Positions 45,886-58,460 of a stretch of 64,000 bases of DNA are shown here, in pieces. The notes below the pieces were generated by a model. It made no database searches. It saw only the letters and a list, made by a program, of their open reading frames with translations, and was not told where the DNA came from. The stretch lies in the NCBI GenBank assembly GCA_022495005.1, contig JAGYXB010000665.1, forward strand, positions 558,001 to 622,000. The letters are read 5' to 3'. The DNA comes from Rhyacophila brunnea. Its lineage: Eukaryota > Arthropoda > Insecta > Trichoptera > Rhyacophilidae. The position numbers were made by a program, and so were the translations under genes. Within the stretch, counting starts at the first letter, position 1, and every line of letters starts with the position of its first letter.

Positions 45886-48839
45886 TATTTTCGTTTTATA
45901 ATAATGTTACAATAATAATGTATGTTATTGTATAATAGTTCTGTTTCCAGTTTACTTAAAGGTCTTATCTCTTGATTTTTGGTATTAATCTGCCAAAGTA
46001 CGTTCTTGTAATGATCGATAGTAATTATGACGTGATGTTTTAACTGATAATACACATATTATTTATTCAGTAATACAAATAAACGCTTTTTTATTTAAAT
46101 AATAATAATTTAAATTATTTTCTACTTGAGTATATATAATGTTGGCAGTCACAGTGTTGTATGTACACAGCAATCCATCATACAGTGTATTTATGCATTT
46201 CAGTGAGTAGATAAACCTTTTGATATAATTATGCATAATGTTTCGTCAGTTTTCGTTAAATATCCCGCCAGAAATAATATTTCTACGCATGCGTAACTCG
46301 TACCATAGATACGTTTTACAGCCCACTTCAGTGTAATTTATTAGTGCTGCCATGCTACACGCAGGAATAAGTTTTTAAGAACCTCTAAGTTAAGAGAAAA
46401 CTAAGTCACTACCTATCCATACAAATTATTACTCTTTTACTAAAATTAAGTACCTATACAATAGAACAGTCTTATTACTATCTACAAAATTAGATATTTA
46501 TTATTTTATCGTACTTTCAAATTTAGTTTTATAAAATAGTAAAGTAGGTAGGTACCTTAAGTGCAAAATATGTTGGGTTAATTATAAGTTTAGTAATGTA
46601 TTGTCATTTTTTGATCCGGATTTTTCTTAAAATATTCTCTATTGAGTATTTTCAGCTGTACAATCGTTCAATCGCTTTAATACGCAATACACAGCCAGTG
46701 TCTCTGGAAATGAAAGGAAATTTTACTGGGGTATCTGGCAATATTAGAATCGGTCACAAAAATAAATAAAATTCAGTAATGAAATCAAAGTGTTCGGTGA
46801 TGGTGTTCGCGTAGTAGTTCTGTGATTTTAAACACTTTGTTCGAAGTTTTCTTTATTGGATTACTGTGTGTCACAGATGTCATCTGTCTACTGGCAAATT
46901 AAAAGTTCACATAGGTATTTCCTTCACATATTTTTTTATTAAATTATCCAACTGACATGTTTGTTTTGTTTTGTTTATCGTATTAAATGACGTTTACTGA
47001 TATGGGAAATATTTTGTTTATATTTTGAAGCTTCGTGTCATTGTTCCTAAGCCCCAAAATTAGTACCCATCATCAACAATTAACAACAATAATAAAACTG
47101 CATTGTCATTTTTTTGTACAACGGACAATTTGCGTAGGCAGTGATAAGAGCAATTAGAATTTATACAACTTTACTGTGAATCCACATTTTCACACAGAAT
47201 CGATGATCGCAACTATTTCATTATACAGATTTTAAAAATTTAGTTTGCAAATTGTTTAACTTAAAAACATGTTCGATTCATATTGTCTTCGTGATTTCAT
47301 TTGCCTACATGATTTCTCATTTTGTCACTTTTAACGCCTCATACCATTTGTCAGCTACTAGTAATTGTGTCCTACTTATTTATAGAGTCAAGAAATTATT
47401 GAGGTATGCGACTGGTCAAACACTTCTTTATACATATCCATTATCTACTTAATATTATTATATACCTACTCATAATAATAATATTTTATAAATTAGTAGG
47501 TAATATAATATTATATCAGACAGTTAATTAAGCAAAATAACAGTTTCTGTCAATAATGACAGAAAACATATCCGAACGATTGTTTAAACTTTTTAAATCA
47601 TCTTTAAATCTACCTGTGAAAATACAAAATAAATATATTCTCACGTTTGTAAACATTTAAATTTAAATTTTACTTGTGTTAAAAATATGTAATAATATTA
47701 AAACGTTAAAAATTAACTAGGTATCACATTAATTAGATCACGAATAAAAGCAATAACACATAGGTCTGGGAAATAATAAGTAGGTACATATTTTGTACAA
47801 TAGGTTTGGTAAAATGTATGTATTATTTTGATTGCAAACACAAATAACAATCTGAATATCGTTATCATTTAAAGGTCAAACTACTTCTAATAACACTTAT
47901 ATCAGTTTTTTCGCATAATTTATTCTAAAATTTTATTATAGCAAACAAACAGTTACATATTATAATTGCATTGAGTATTATATAGAGAATTTAAAAAAAC
48001 ATATAAATAATAATAATGATAAAAGAGTTCTTTATTTCACATTCAGACAAAGAACAGCTATCATAATAACATAATATTATATTATTATGCATATTTGGCT
48101 TATCTAGAAAATTAACAGTCTCTTCCGCTGTCTATCAATTTATTAATACTAGTATCATTATAATACACAATAAATTTTATCATAATTTCGCTTACGAAGT
48201 TGACCACAAAATAATGAAGTGAAAATATACAATTTCTATTATTTTTTTCCAATGGATTCCGGTTTAAATTATAAATAATCTATATTTAATTCATGGATCG
48301 GTTAAATACTAAGTATTCTGATGATTCGAATATTTTTATAATTTATATGAACATGGCAGTTGTTTACTATATAAATTTATTATTATAACTGATAGGTACA
48401 TACTATTCGGTTTTATATTTGAATATGCTTGTAGATAGGTACATACTATTGTGGTTCAGGATATAGTAAAATTATTTTTTTAAATAATCTAGCTGAGATG
48501 AAAGTGATGCATCATTGACGGAGAAAGCAACTTCCTAATGACCGATGACTTGCAGATATTTTGTAGTTTAATATTAGATACCTACTACCTAACTTGATAT
48601 AGGTATTTATTATTCTTTAGATTATACAAAGCCAGTAAAGCGATAGTAAGTCGGTACCTAGGCATACCATTTAAAATGTATTTAAATATTTTAATTTGAT
48701 GTCTGAAATATCAATGATATCTAAATCTATACGTAATCACTAATCGATATCAGTTGGTCTATTCTATACACAAGGCGACAAATAGGTATAATCATGTATA
48801 ATAAAGTGGTAAATATTATCACTTAACCATTTTTATGTA

Positions 48840-49001
48840 TTAAGGCGGTTAATTGTTACAATAAGTTAACCGTATAAACCTTAACTGTGAAAACTGTATA
48901 TCTCGCTCTAAAAGTTAACACACTCAAGAGAAGGGCTGTTAAAACATAGCACTTTTTGACAATTTAGATGGTTAACTTATTGTAACAATTAACCGCCTCA
49001 A
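48840..49001. mobile_element. Small TA-flanked MITE
   Basis: 162 bp. Inverted ends of about 32 bp starting TTAAGGCGGTTAATTGTTAC (TTGAGGCGG... on the other strand), with TA on both sides. Non-coding; transcripts would form a strong hairpin. Confidence 0.8.
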
Positions 49002-49414
49002 TATATACATAATATGATAAACTACCGTCGATAGTCGCCTTGCATATAGAATAGCTTCGCAAGTGTGTTATATTAGAATATGTAGGTACACGTGATTAGA
49101 ATTTAGCGTCATAAGGACGTACATACTTATTTTATTCTAGTGTGCGCCTTGACTTTACAATAAAAATCAACGTAATTATTTACAACCATTTTGATGATAT
49201 TATGTAATCTAGTTAAAATCGGATATTCGAAAACTTTGTATTTGGGTTGTGACTTTCCCCAGGCAGCCTCTTGCCCCGTTGTATCTAACTAAAACGAAAT
49301 ATGAAAATATTAGCGATTTTTCAATGACCGTCTTTCATCCCTCCTCGATCAGAGATTCGTTTAAGCAGATTTTCGCAGATTATTTTATAGTCACATATAG
49401 ATCGATAAAATAGA

Positions 49415-49590
49415 GAATTTCACGAACCGGAGCACTTGATAATTTTCCAAAACTATTAACAAAGTTATCAAATAATTGTATGCAAGTCTGTTTTATAAAA
49501 ATAAGTGTGTAGGATTTTTTATATGGTCTATTATCTCAGATAATAAAATCTACGTTCCACGCGACAGCGATAATTTTGGGGTTATCATGA
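49415..49590. repeat. Degraded CTCGAAATGG-family MITE interior
   Basis: Shares TTCACGAACCGGAGC, TTTTATAAAAATAAGTGTGT and GACAGCGATAATTTT-like blocks with the complete copy at 61892-62128. The terminal CAG ends are lost. Confidence 0.55.
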
Positions 49591-49696
49591 CAATGACTAT
49601 GTTTAATCAAATCGCTTCGCATATTGTTATATTCCACTTGCGGGAGGGTGAACTTAGGTGGACGTTGTTTTATGAGTTACTACTATCGACCTAATG

Positions 49697-51405
49697 CTAT
49701 CGACCGAGGGTACTTGATGGAGTTTGGATTTAAGTTTTTTACTATTATTATTTATTAATACAATAAAAAAAGAGTATAAGTTAATACAAGAAGAAAGGGT
49801 AAAAACCTTAGTACCTAGATACCTACTAAGTAAAGGATTAAGTAGGTATAAAAACATAATATTTTGAATAATTTGAATATTTGCAGTGTTTCTAAAAACA
49901 TGTTGTAAATACTATTAATACATTCGGTAGGTAAGCAGTTTTACAAAATAAAATAAAAAGTTGTGACACAGCACAGCTATGAGAAGAAGTATTTCACCAG
50001 AAGAAAGGCTGGCCATTTTATTTAATTATTAATATTTATTTTGTAGTATGTACTTATTTAATTAATTTTTTTATTAGTTAGTTGACACTTTTATCTTCTA
50101 TAGATACACTAAAATGGAAACGGGTAGTAATAATAATATATTGAAGTGAGAATAATGAATACCTACCTACTACTATTGATAGGTATGTGCCTGTGTACCT
50201 ACTTGTATAGGTATATGTATATTTATATTAATTATTGTTTTTTTTTGTTATACTATATTAGTTGCGATTAATTGACAATACAATTTAGATAATTTATCTA
50301 TTCAGCCGCTACAGTACCATATTAAATTACATATTAAAAAACAGTTGGCAGTTATCAATTCAAAACACCTCTCATAAAAAATAGATTGAAATATTAGTAG
50401 TTACACTAACACAAAATTACCTGATATAGTCTCATTAAAATAGCTATCTTTTTAATATGTAGCTATTGAACTCTAAGCAATAGTATTCTATTGGAAATAT
50501 GAACAGATTTTAAGGGGAGATATTTTAAATGTTTATTTATAATATGTTTTAATTGTTTATTTGATAAAAGATACAATAGGTATAATAATATATTACATTG
50601 TTCTAACAAATTATATACAAAAAAATCTATAAAATATTTTAATTAAATTATATCTGTTTTTCCCCATTGCATAAACGCCACTGTGAAATTCTTGATGACA
50701 CTAATTAAGAAAGAAGGAGGATTTTTTCAATTTTTTCGGACTAAAGTAATAAATTATGTCGTACAATATGTGCCTTATCGTTTTCGGCAAACTTATAGCT
50801 GTTAACTGGATAGTAGTACTCTTTGTTTTCACCCCTAGTGTTATTATGTAAGAATTTATTAATTCGCTATCCGAAGAATTAAAAAAAAACCTTTTTTTTG
50901 TCTCAAGAGTCCAGTGGCGAACTAAGATAAATAAAATATAACATGTAAACAACACCTACATATTATTATTAAGTATTTCTTTTTTACCATTTTACGTAAA
51001 TTTATTTTTTCCATTATTGCTTGATTTGGAAGAGAATTGTTTACGAGAAATGACATTTTAATACGCTTACCTACCGAATGTATTAATAGTATTTACAACA
51101 GGTTTTTTAGAAACACTGCAAATAATCAAATTATTCAAAATATTATGTTTTTATACTTAATCCTTTACTTAGCAGGTATCTAGGTAATAAGATTTTTACC
51201 CTTTCTTCGTGTATTAAGTTATAATCTTTTTTTATTGTACCTCTTAATAAGCTAGAATTTGATGTCAATGTGTATTTGCCATCGGCGAGTGCGCAAGATG
51301 CTGAAAGGCAAAAGCCTGGTAGCAAAAAAATACCCAAATGGAATAGTACAAAACTTAAATTAATTAGAATTTAAATTCAAACTCCATCAAGTACCCTCGG
51401 TTGAT
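49697..51405. mobile_element. Element with long inverted arms, possibly Harbinger-derived
   Basis: Arms 49700-49945 and about 51060-51402 are inverted copies beginning CGACCGAGGGTACTTGATGG and CAACCGAGGGTACTTGATGG. The right arm has about 140 extra bases. Just inside the left arm, at 49979, a start reads MRRSISPEERLAILF and then stops. This resembles the xxPEERLAxTLR opening of PIF/Harbinger nucleases. No complete gene remains. Confidence 0.65.
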
Positions 51406-51531
51406 ATTATTAATCAGACAAAGTTTATGATGATACATAAAAGGCTCAATAATAGGTAATTTTCAAAACGCTTTCGATATAAAACAGTCCAGTTCCAAAA
51501 AAAGCAATAGTGGGAAAATAAATGTAGGTAC

Positions 51532-52122
51532 CAGTGGCGAAGGGTGGAGGTAGGCTGTTAAGATCCGCTATAAATAGTGCACATTAACCTTTTTCAGTCA
51601 AATGTATACTTATGTTTTTATTTTAATAAGACTACAATTTACAGATGGTATTGGTTGGATTTTAAAAATCAATTAAACCCTGTCTTACCAAACCATAATA
51701 GTATTGGTATATTTTAGGCGATATGACAAAATTATGCACATTTTTTCATTCTTACTTATTTGTTTTCGTTAGATTAAGAATAAGTACGTATTACACATAT
51801 TGTTGGTTCATTTTTTTAATTCATCAAGCTATGCCTAAACCAAATTATAATAGATAAAAAATATTATTCTATCTATAAAATATCCAAATTTATGTATGAT
51901 TTAATTGCATAATTTTAGATATTTTATAGATATACGAGTATTTTTTGACTATTATCTATTATGGCTTGGTTTTCGCAGGGTTTAATTGAATTTTAAAAAC
52001 TAACCAACACCATCTGTAAAATGTAGTCTTATTTTAATGAAAACAAGTATGTATGACTGACAAAGTTTAGTGTGCAATATTTATGGCGGATCTTAACAGC
52101 CTACCTCAACCCTTCGCCACTG
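51532..52122. mobile_element. hAT-type foldback MITE
   Basis: 591 bp, nearly entirely self-complementary (arms about 280 bp). Ends CAGTGGCGAAGGGTGGAGG and CAGTGGCGAAGGGTTGAGG. Target duplication GTAGGTAC on the left, GTAGGTCT on the right. Confidence 0.87.
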
Positions 52123-52313
52123 GTAGGTCTAATACAATATTTATGTAGGTAGGTACTGATATTTTTATATTTATTTATTTACCCTTGTACGCTACTGTAC
52201 TGAGAGATAAATACGCTCGCAGCGGGAGTGCACTACTAAAAAAAGTGTTTATGAATCCCCTTGAAAACTGTGTTTTCTCTGTCCAAATGTTTGACCAGCA
52301 TCGTCGACATATC

Positions 52314-52367
52314 GACGCAAACGAACGCAAACGACACGCAAACGAAACGCATTCGACCCGCAAACGA
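52314..52367. repeat. Short tandem repeat of a 9-11 bp CGCAAAC unit
   Basis: Five imperfect units: GACGCAAAC, GAACGCAAAC, GACACGCAAAC, GAAACGCATTC, GACCCGCAAAC. GC-rich and CpG-rich. Lies in a 109-codon open frame (52185-52511) that shows no other coding sign. Confidence 0.7.
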
Positions 52368-52609
52368 TGTTTGGCGGATGAATCCGAAACTTCGCTTTTG
52401 CCGTTTGCTCGCAGCCTAAGACCTAGTTCACTCTGTGTGCTTTCATGTACTTTTATTTTTCTTATTTTATTATTGTATTATTTACTCACATTACCCTGTA
52501 TTTTTATTTGAAATCTTACTTTATGTCATGTCGTGAATTATTTTAATTTATAATTTGTCATGTTCATTATTATGTAAAATAAATAAATTTGAATTTGAAT
52601 ATGAAAAAA

Positions 52610-52655
52610 ATTGAATGAACCGTAACGGCGCTCCAGTTCATTTCGAGCTCTGTGT
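52610..52655. repeat. End fragment of the CTCGAAATGG MITE family
   Basis: Contains CGTAACGGCGCTCCAGTTC followed by ATTTCGAGCTCTG, matching the right end of the copy at 61892-62128. Only about 45 bp is recognisable. Confidence 0.5.
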
Positions 52656-54800
52656 GTACATTTTGCAATGGCATTTGTTCCAAAATTATTATATATAATA
52701 TAATAACTAACCACAATCTACATAGATACTCATACATATGATGTCCATTTCCATTTCCAATTCTAATTATTATTTGTAGGTACTTAATTAAAAAATATTT
52801 TCTGATATTATTAACGGTCACAAACTAGCTGCTACTGTGATCAGTTTTATTAGATATAGTAGATTAAAAATATATCATCATACATCATAATACAAGTCTA
52901 ACTATACTATAATGTCGGTATATTGTCAACACTGCTACCATCTCTATTAAAATAGCAGAGTTTCAACTTATTAACTCGTATATTTCTATGATTTTACCAA
53001 ATATTAATAGTTAGTAGCCTGTAAGTATAACGCAAATAATCTCAATTATCCAAAATATTACAATAACATGCTGGACAATTTTCTGACGGTTGTTACAGAA
53101 TAATATATTTGCACAAGTAAATGGCTTAACCATGCATAAATAATCGTAACAGCCATTGTCTAATTATCGTGTCCACAACCGTATCAGACAATCATGCAAA
53201 CTATTTTTAAATATATGCATTATGACAAATCAAAAAGCAATTTAAAGTTTTAGGTTTGATGTAAATTTGCTCAAAATAATTACGTTATTTCATTTGCAAT
53301 CGTTGTGGTGTCACCCCCTCAATTATTTAAGCAGGTGGGTACCTATCCACTTTTCAAATCAACCCTAATTCTACCATACGATTTGGCGGCTTAGCTAATA
53401 CTATTTATTTTGTTATCGATACATTTATATATAAAGTGCGCATTGTTAGTTTTAACACAATAAAACTTATTGCACAAATAAAGCAAATAGTAGGTCATGA
53501 TGAGACATTTTCAGCATTCAATATGGACAAAAAATGTACGTACGACACTTGAATATAAAATGGTAAAGTGAATGATAGTTCTTACAGTGGCGTTACTTAA
53601 TAGTCAACGACGGCGGATTAAAAAAGACGATAACACCAAAATTGGAACTAAACTAAACATAAACAAGCTTAAGTAAAGTTATATATTATAACAGGAAACC
53701 TGGGCTAAAAATACAACGTCACTTAAATACAGCGAATTTCATTTTTAGTAACTTTTTAGGAGAGACGAAAACATGTCGTATTTTTTTAAATAACATTTTA
53801 TAAGTTTCTTAAATGAGATTCAAACTGCTACTGTATTTTACTTAGTTAAGATACATTGGTAAATATATATCTTTTTAATTATGCACTTATGATTCTGTGC
53901 GAAAATGTTCACCAAAGTGTCTTTCGTTATAAGTCGACAAACTGGAAAATGTGGTATGCCAATTTTTTAGATGCTGAAGCAGATATTATGTACTAGCAGT
54001 AGGGCATCTACGTTGTTTTCTGGCTTCCAACGTTAGGACTATGGACTTCAAGAGTATTCACATTAAAAATAACGTGGTTGTGCGATGCAATTTGATGTGA
54101 TATGATGATCGATGTAATTAAATGAAAATGCACTTGTAAAATTTTATTTAAACATACAAAAAATCGCTAAAAATACACGGAATCCTCAATTTTACTTTGG
54201 GTTTCTGCGGAATACCATTTTGTAAACATTGCTGTAGTACAGAGAGAGCATCACACTTTCCTTAACCTTAGCGATAGGGGGCCTGCCAAAAACTTTGGCC
54301 TCGGAGCCCGCTTCAGTATGTGGGGGCATGGCTAAAAAACTGCAGACAACGAAGAACATAATATTATGCCATGATGTTGAATACGAAGAAATTGGAACCT
54401 AGCTGCGGAAAAGGCTGCTGCCTGACAGCCAAATCATTCGAGTCATGACGAACACATTACTCATTTTATTAATTTAAGAATAGGATACATATTTAATATG
54501 ACTTAAATTTCTACTTTCTACCGCGACTATTTTATTAAATTTAGTTTTATGTTAACAAGCGCAATATGAATAAAAAATATAATCGAATACCAAGTACACT
54601 AATCCTTATTCAACCAAAAGTGGTCACATAAAGTGGTTATTTTAGTATTAGTAAATTTAATAATGTCAATGGTCGTTATTCGCACGCCTTTTAAAATGCA
54701 TCCAAAGACAGTAGGTATGGTTTTTAATTTTTGTGTGGTTTAGTGAATTTTAATTATCGATAATGCGGAAAATATAATTATAAAATAAACAATCTATTTC

Positions 54801-55040
54801 TTACTGGCTATCGAGATCTTCCACGGTTGCGAACTTAAAGTAGATAATGTTGTTATTTTTATTGTCGTCTCTGGGGTCGCGAAATTTCTTCACGTCACTG
54901 GGCAATAGCGAATGTGGGTGATGATGTCTGGTGTCTTTCCTTGCTGGTTTCACTGCCGACCTCATTGCCTCGAAACCATGGTGCCAAATGCGAAGTGCCC
55001 GTACTTGCGAGTACCGACTCGCTTGCTCGTTGGATAACAT
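54801..55040 (-). CDS. Putative small protein or terminal exon, unknown
   Basis: 79 codons from ATG at 55040 to TAA. Composition is balanced and coding-like in an AT-rich desert: MLSNEQASRYSQVRALRIWH, then HHHPHSLLPSDVKKFRDP and IIYFKFATVEDLDSQ. No signal peptide or known domain. GC content is near 47%. It could be a short gene or the last exon of a gene extending to the right. I do not recognise it. Confidence 0.35.
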   Translation of the reverse strand: MLSNEQASRYSQVRALRIWHHGFEAMRSAVKPARKDTRHHHPHSLLPSDVKKFRDPRDDNKNNNIIYFKFATVEDLDSQ

Positions 55041-58000
55041 TTCGGATGTAATCAGAATTTTTGAGTTTTATTTTTACCGCAATGAGCGCAGTGGGTGTAT
55101 AATAATAAGTTCTCAAAAGCATTTCACTTGTACTTGTATTTTTTGGGTGTGTCATAGGATGATAATATTTTCATTACCAATGCTTTCATAGTTATAAATT
55201 TTCATTATTAATTGAATTTGCGTTTACGTGGTATAACTTCAATAGTTTTAAAGCAAAGTTTTTTGTTAATTCTGTGATAATTCATTTATTTATGTTGACA
55301 GCTTTTTCGTGATATGAACACATTTTCGGGACGACACAAAATTTGTCTTAATAAAGAACATTGTTTTAAAACCATTATAACTTTTGCTGGCGTTTCCCGG
55401 GAAGATGCAAGGAGACTGGCGATAGACAAGGGTTCTTGAAGGCGTCATGTGGTATAGGTTTAATGCAAAGATATTTTATGTCCTGTTTAGTATGTTTGTA
55501 TGTTTTGAGAAAATCGAAGTTCAAAATTTGAGATGCGGTTTTGGATATTGTAGCGGACCGAATGCAGCCTTGTGTATAGAATAGACCCACTGATCGTTGT
55601 TGATATACAAAGTGTTTTTTAATCTTACGCTATCTATACTATGCGGTTAGGAAGATAACTTTCAGGTTGACGTTGACAGAGAAAACACTACCTAGGTACT
55701 TCAATTAACGAACAAGATTACTACCCTGAAGGTCGTTGTAATTTTTTTAATTCCACGATTATATTATTTTACTATAAAATTTTATGATAATAAGTATCTC
55801 CGTCCTTTCCACCAAAACACGTCGGAAAATTAATTACTTCCGCACACTTACGAATGTAAGGTTTTTTCAATTACCTTTCACGTTTAATGTAAGAGAAAAA
55901 CTGTCTACGATTGCTATGTAACATATGTTGGTGTAATTATAATAATTATATCATGCTACGTACGTATATCAAATGCACATAAGTAATATTATTATAATAT
56001 TATATCCATAATTGGCTATTGGAATGGAGTTAAGACCACTGGGCTTGACAATCCCGCGCTGCTTTTAAAACAATACTTCACAAAATAACATTCCCTATGT
56101 GAGTATTGTCGATCTCTGTTTTTCGTCGTTCACTTTTAGTGGAAGCAGACAATAATATACCAACAGAGTTCCGTTAACCCACACTGTTAATTGGTATATA
56201 TTATATGTAGCTACAGTGAAAATAATATTTTAATGAATCATACTCATGGTGAGGGGCACTGGGATTTTCGAGTTTAGAGGTTTAAACGGACGATAGGTAG
56301 GTATGTTGCGTATGGAGTTTCATAATATGTCATATTATCACAAAATTGGTGATCTTTTTAACGCATGTGGTGGTAATGCGCTTTTCGTGTGAATATGCAT
56401 ACTTGTCAAAATTAGAGAATTCCATTTTCTTCCTATCAGTTTCAAAGATGATTTTTTTTGGTACATCGCCACGCCGGTAACAATCTGCATTTCTTTTAAA
56501 AGACTGTAAGTTTTCTCTCAGATCCATAAGTAACAACTATTCTCATCTCGGCAATTATAGCAATTATCTTCCTTTTAGTTTTAAGTATTTTTGCGTACTC
56601 CGCGATAAGTCTAATATATTTCGCTGTGTTTCTTAAGATGGAGTTTGGGTTTTTTAGTAGAACTACGTCCTACATTTCAAACGTGTGAATAGTTTTCGAA
56701 TAAATCTCGAATTATCGATGAATCTCATAAATGATTTCTCAAAGAGTTCCGAAATTTTATAATAAAATATTTACGAAAAACATTGATTTAATTTCCTTGG
56801 AATTCTTAATAGCAACTCGCCATCTCAATTAATCGGGAGGTACATTACACAAACGTGAGAAACACAACCCAAAAACATGGAAATCCGAAGGTATTTATAG
56901 AATATTCAATCAATTTCGAATGTATGCTACTTATAATAGTGTAATTGCCTACCTACATACTTATTTCTCAGCAAAAACTGCTCTGCTTACAAATCATACT
57001 TATAAAAGGCAATCGCTACATTTTCTTGCAAATATTTTTACATGCGACACAATTATCATTAGGTACAGGTAGGTACTCTTATTCGGCATGGAAAAAATAT
57101 TTTATTAAGATAACATAATTATTTGAAAAGAAACGTTATTTTTCCACATAACTTTTATATCACCGACTTCATTTTTTAACTGCCAATTGCGTACGGAATA
57201 TTAATTTCTTCTGCCTAAATTGTCTTATTATAATTTTATTTATGGCAGTATATTTTGTCTTCAAAATTATACCATTTTATTACTCAGTTCACAGCATTTT
57301 GTTTGAGAAATATTGTAATTAAATAATATTTAATATTAATCATTGGCAGCCAATCACAACTACGTGTATTATCACAACGGGACTTTTTATGCCCATGTCG
57401 AATTGGGCGTAATATTGCGAATTCTCGTTTGTCGTGTACGTATATGTTCAATTAAATATTATTATACTTACATATGATTTGATTACAAAATATCTCTATG
57501 CCTAGTATACATTATTATGTAGGTGCACTAGTAACACTTTTTTTTTGAGGATGTTGTTTTTATATATTTCCATACCTATTTGCTTTGATGAATAATTATT
57601 ACGTACTTTATGAAAGTATTATGAAAGGAAAGATTTTATAAAAGAATTGGCTCTATTAACTGACAATACAAACATTGTCATAATTTCATATTTAAATTTC
57701 TTACACAAAGTTAATATTTTTTTTTCTGAAAACTGTCATTCGACTATTTTGATTTTTTTTATTTTGTATGACATTCTGAGTACCGAACCTGAGTTCTAAA
57801 CCATACTATAATAATTATAGTATAATACTATAATTTTGACGAAATATGTTCTTGTAGTAAATTTTTTTTTCAGAAATATAATTTTTAAAGTTGTATAATA
57901 TGTACTACTTACCGACACTCTATTCAGGAAAATTAGTACGTATATAAAAATAGTATGTGCTTCGTCGCAATTATTTATTTAGAAGGAATTCTGGATTAGT

Positions 58001-58219
58001 ACAAAGAGCAATAGGTGATATTCAGTAAAATAACACAATTAAATGCATAGGTACCGAGACTTTAAATTGTCAAATTTATCATCTTATATTATATAAATCA
58101 TTTATCATAGCTAGACCGGTAATACTTATAACATAATAAATGTGTAAATGCGATAAATGGTGACATGCCAAGGGATTTTTTTGAAAATTATGAATGTCAT
58201 TTTTAGCTTTGACCTAACG

Positions 58220-58460
58220 CTTTTTCCTCAAAAAAATCCGTGCAGAATCTAGGTCGAAAGCGCCTTTCCATCCATTTTTTCTCATCAAAGCTGTTTTAAT
58301 TTGTACAGTTTAAAATAATTTTCCGGCCAGATTCCAAGGCGAGGGATTTTTAGCTTTCTTTCTTTTGTGCTCGCCACCAAAAAATATCCGTCCAGAATCC
58401 AAGTCGAATGCCCACGTTGTCGCAAATGTCCCTTTAAAATCAAGGGACATTTGAGGTTCT
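58220..58460. repeat. Three diverged copies of a short repeat, plus a perfect hairpin
   Basis: Blocks near 58226 (TCCGTGCAGAATCTAGGTCG), 58319 (TTCCGGCCAGATTCCAAGG) and 58386 (TCCGTCCAGAATCCAAGTCG) are clearly related. The last is followed by a 12 bp perfect stem, CAAATGTCCCTT at 58423-58434 with its inverse at 58442-58453, and a 7-base loop. Confidence 0.55.

Larger units (their letters stand above)
42768..48837. other. Region without assignable genes
   Basis: AT-rich with many TAATATTATA and GTACCTAC-type words. Contains the GC-rich frame at 43246-43521, a lone hAT-like end CAGTGGCGTAGGC at 45300 and the SINE at 45.7 kb. Nothing else recognised. Confidence 0.5.

Noticed and set aside
45300..50690. 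CAGTGGCG at 45300 and CGCCACTG near 50680 as ends of one hAT element
   Set aside because: The sequences next to the hexamers do not match each other, there is no 8 bp duplication, and the span holds unrelated repeats.
54240..54350. GGGGGCCTGCCAAAAAC-type block as a hAT end
   Set aside because: No partner end or target duplication found; too short to call.
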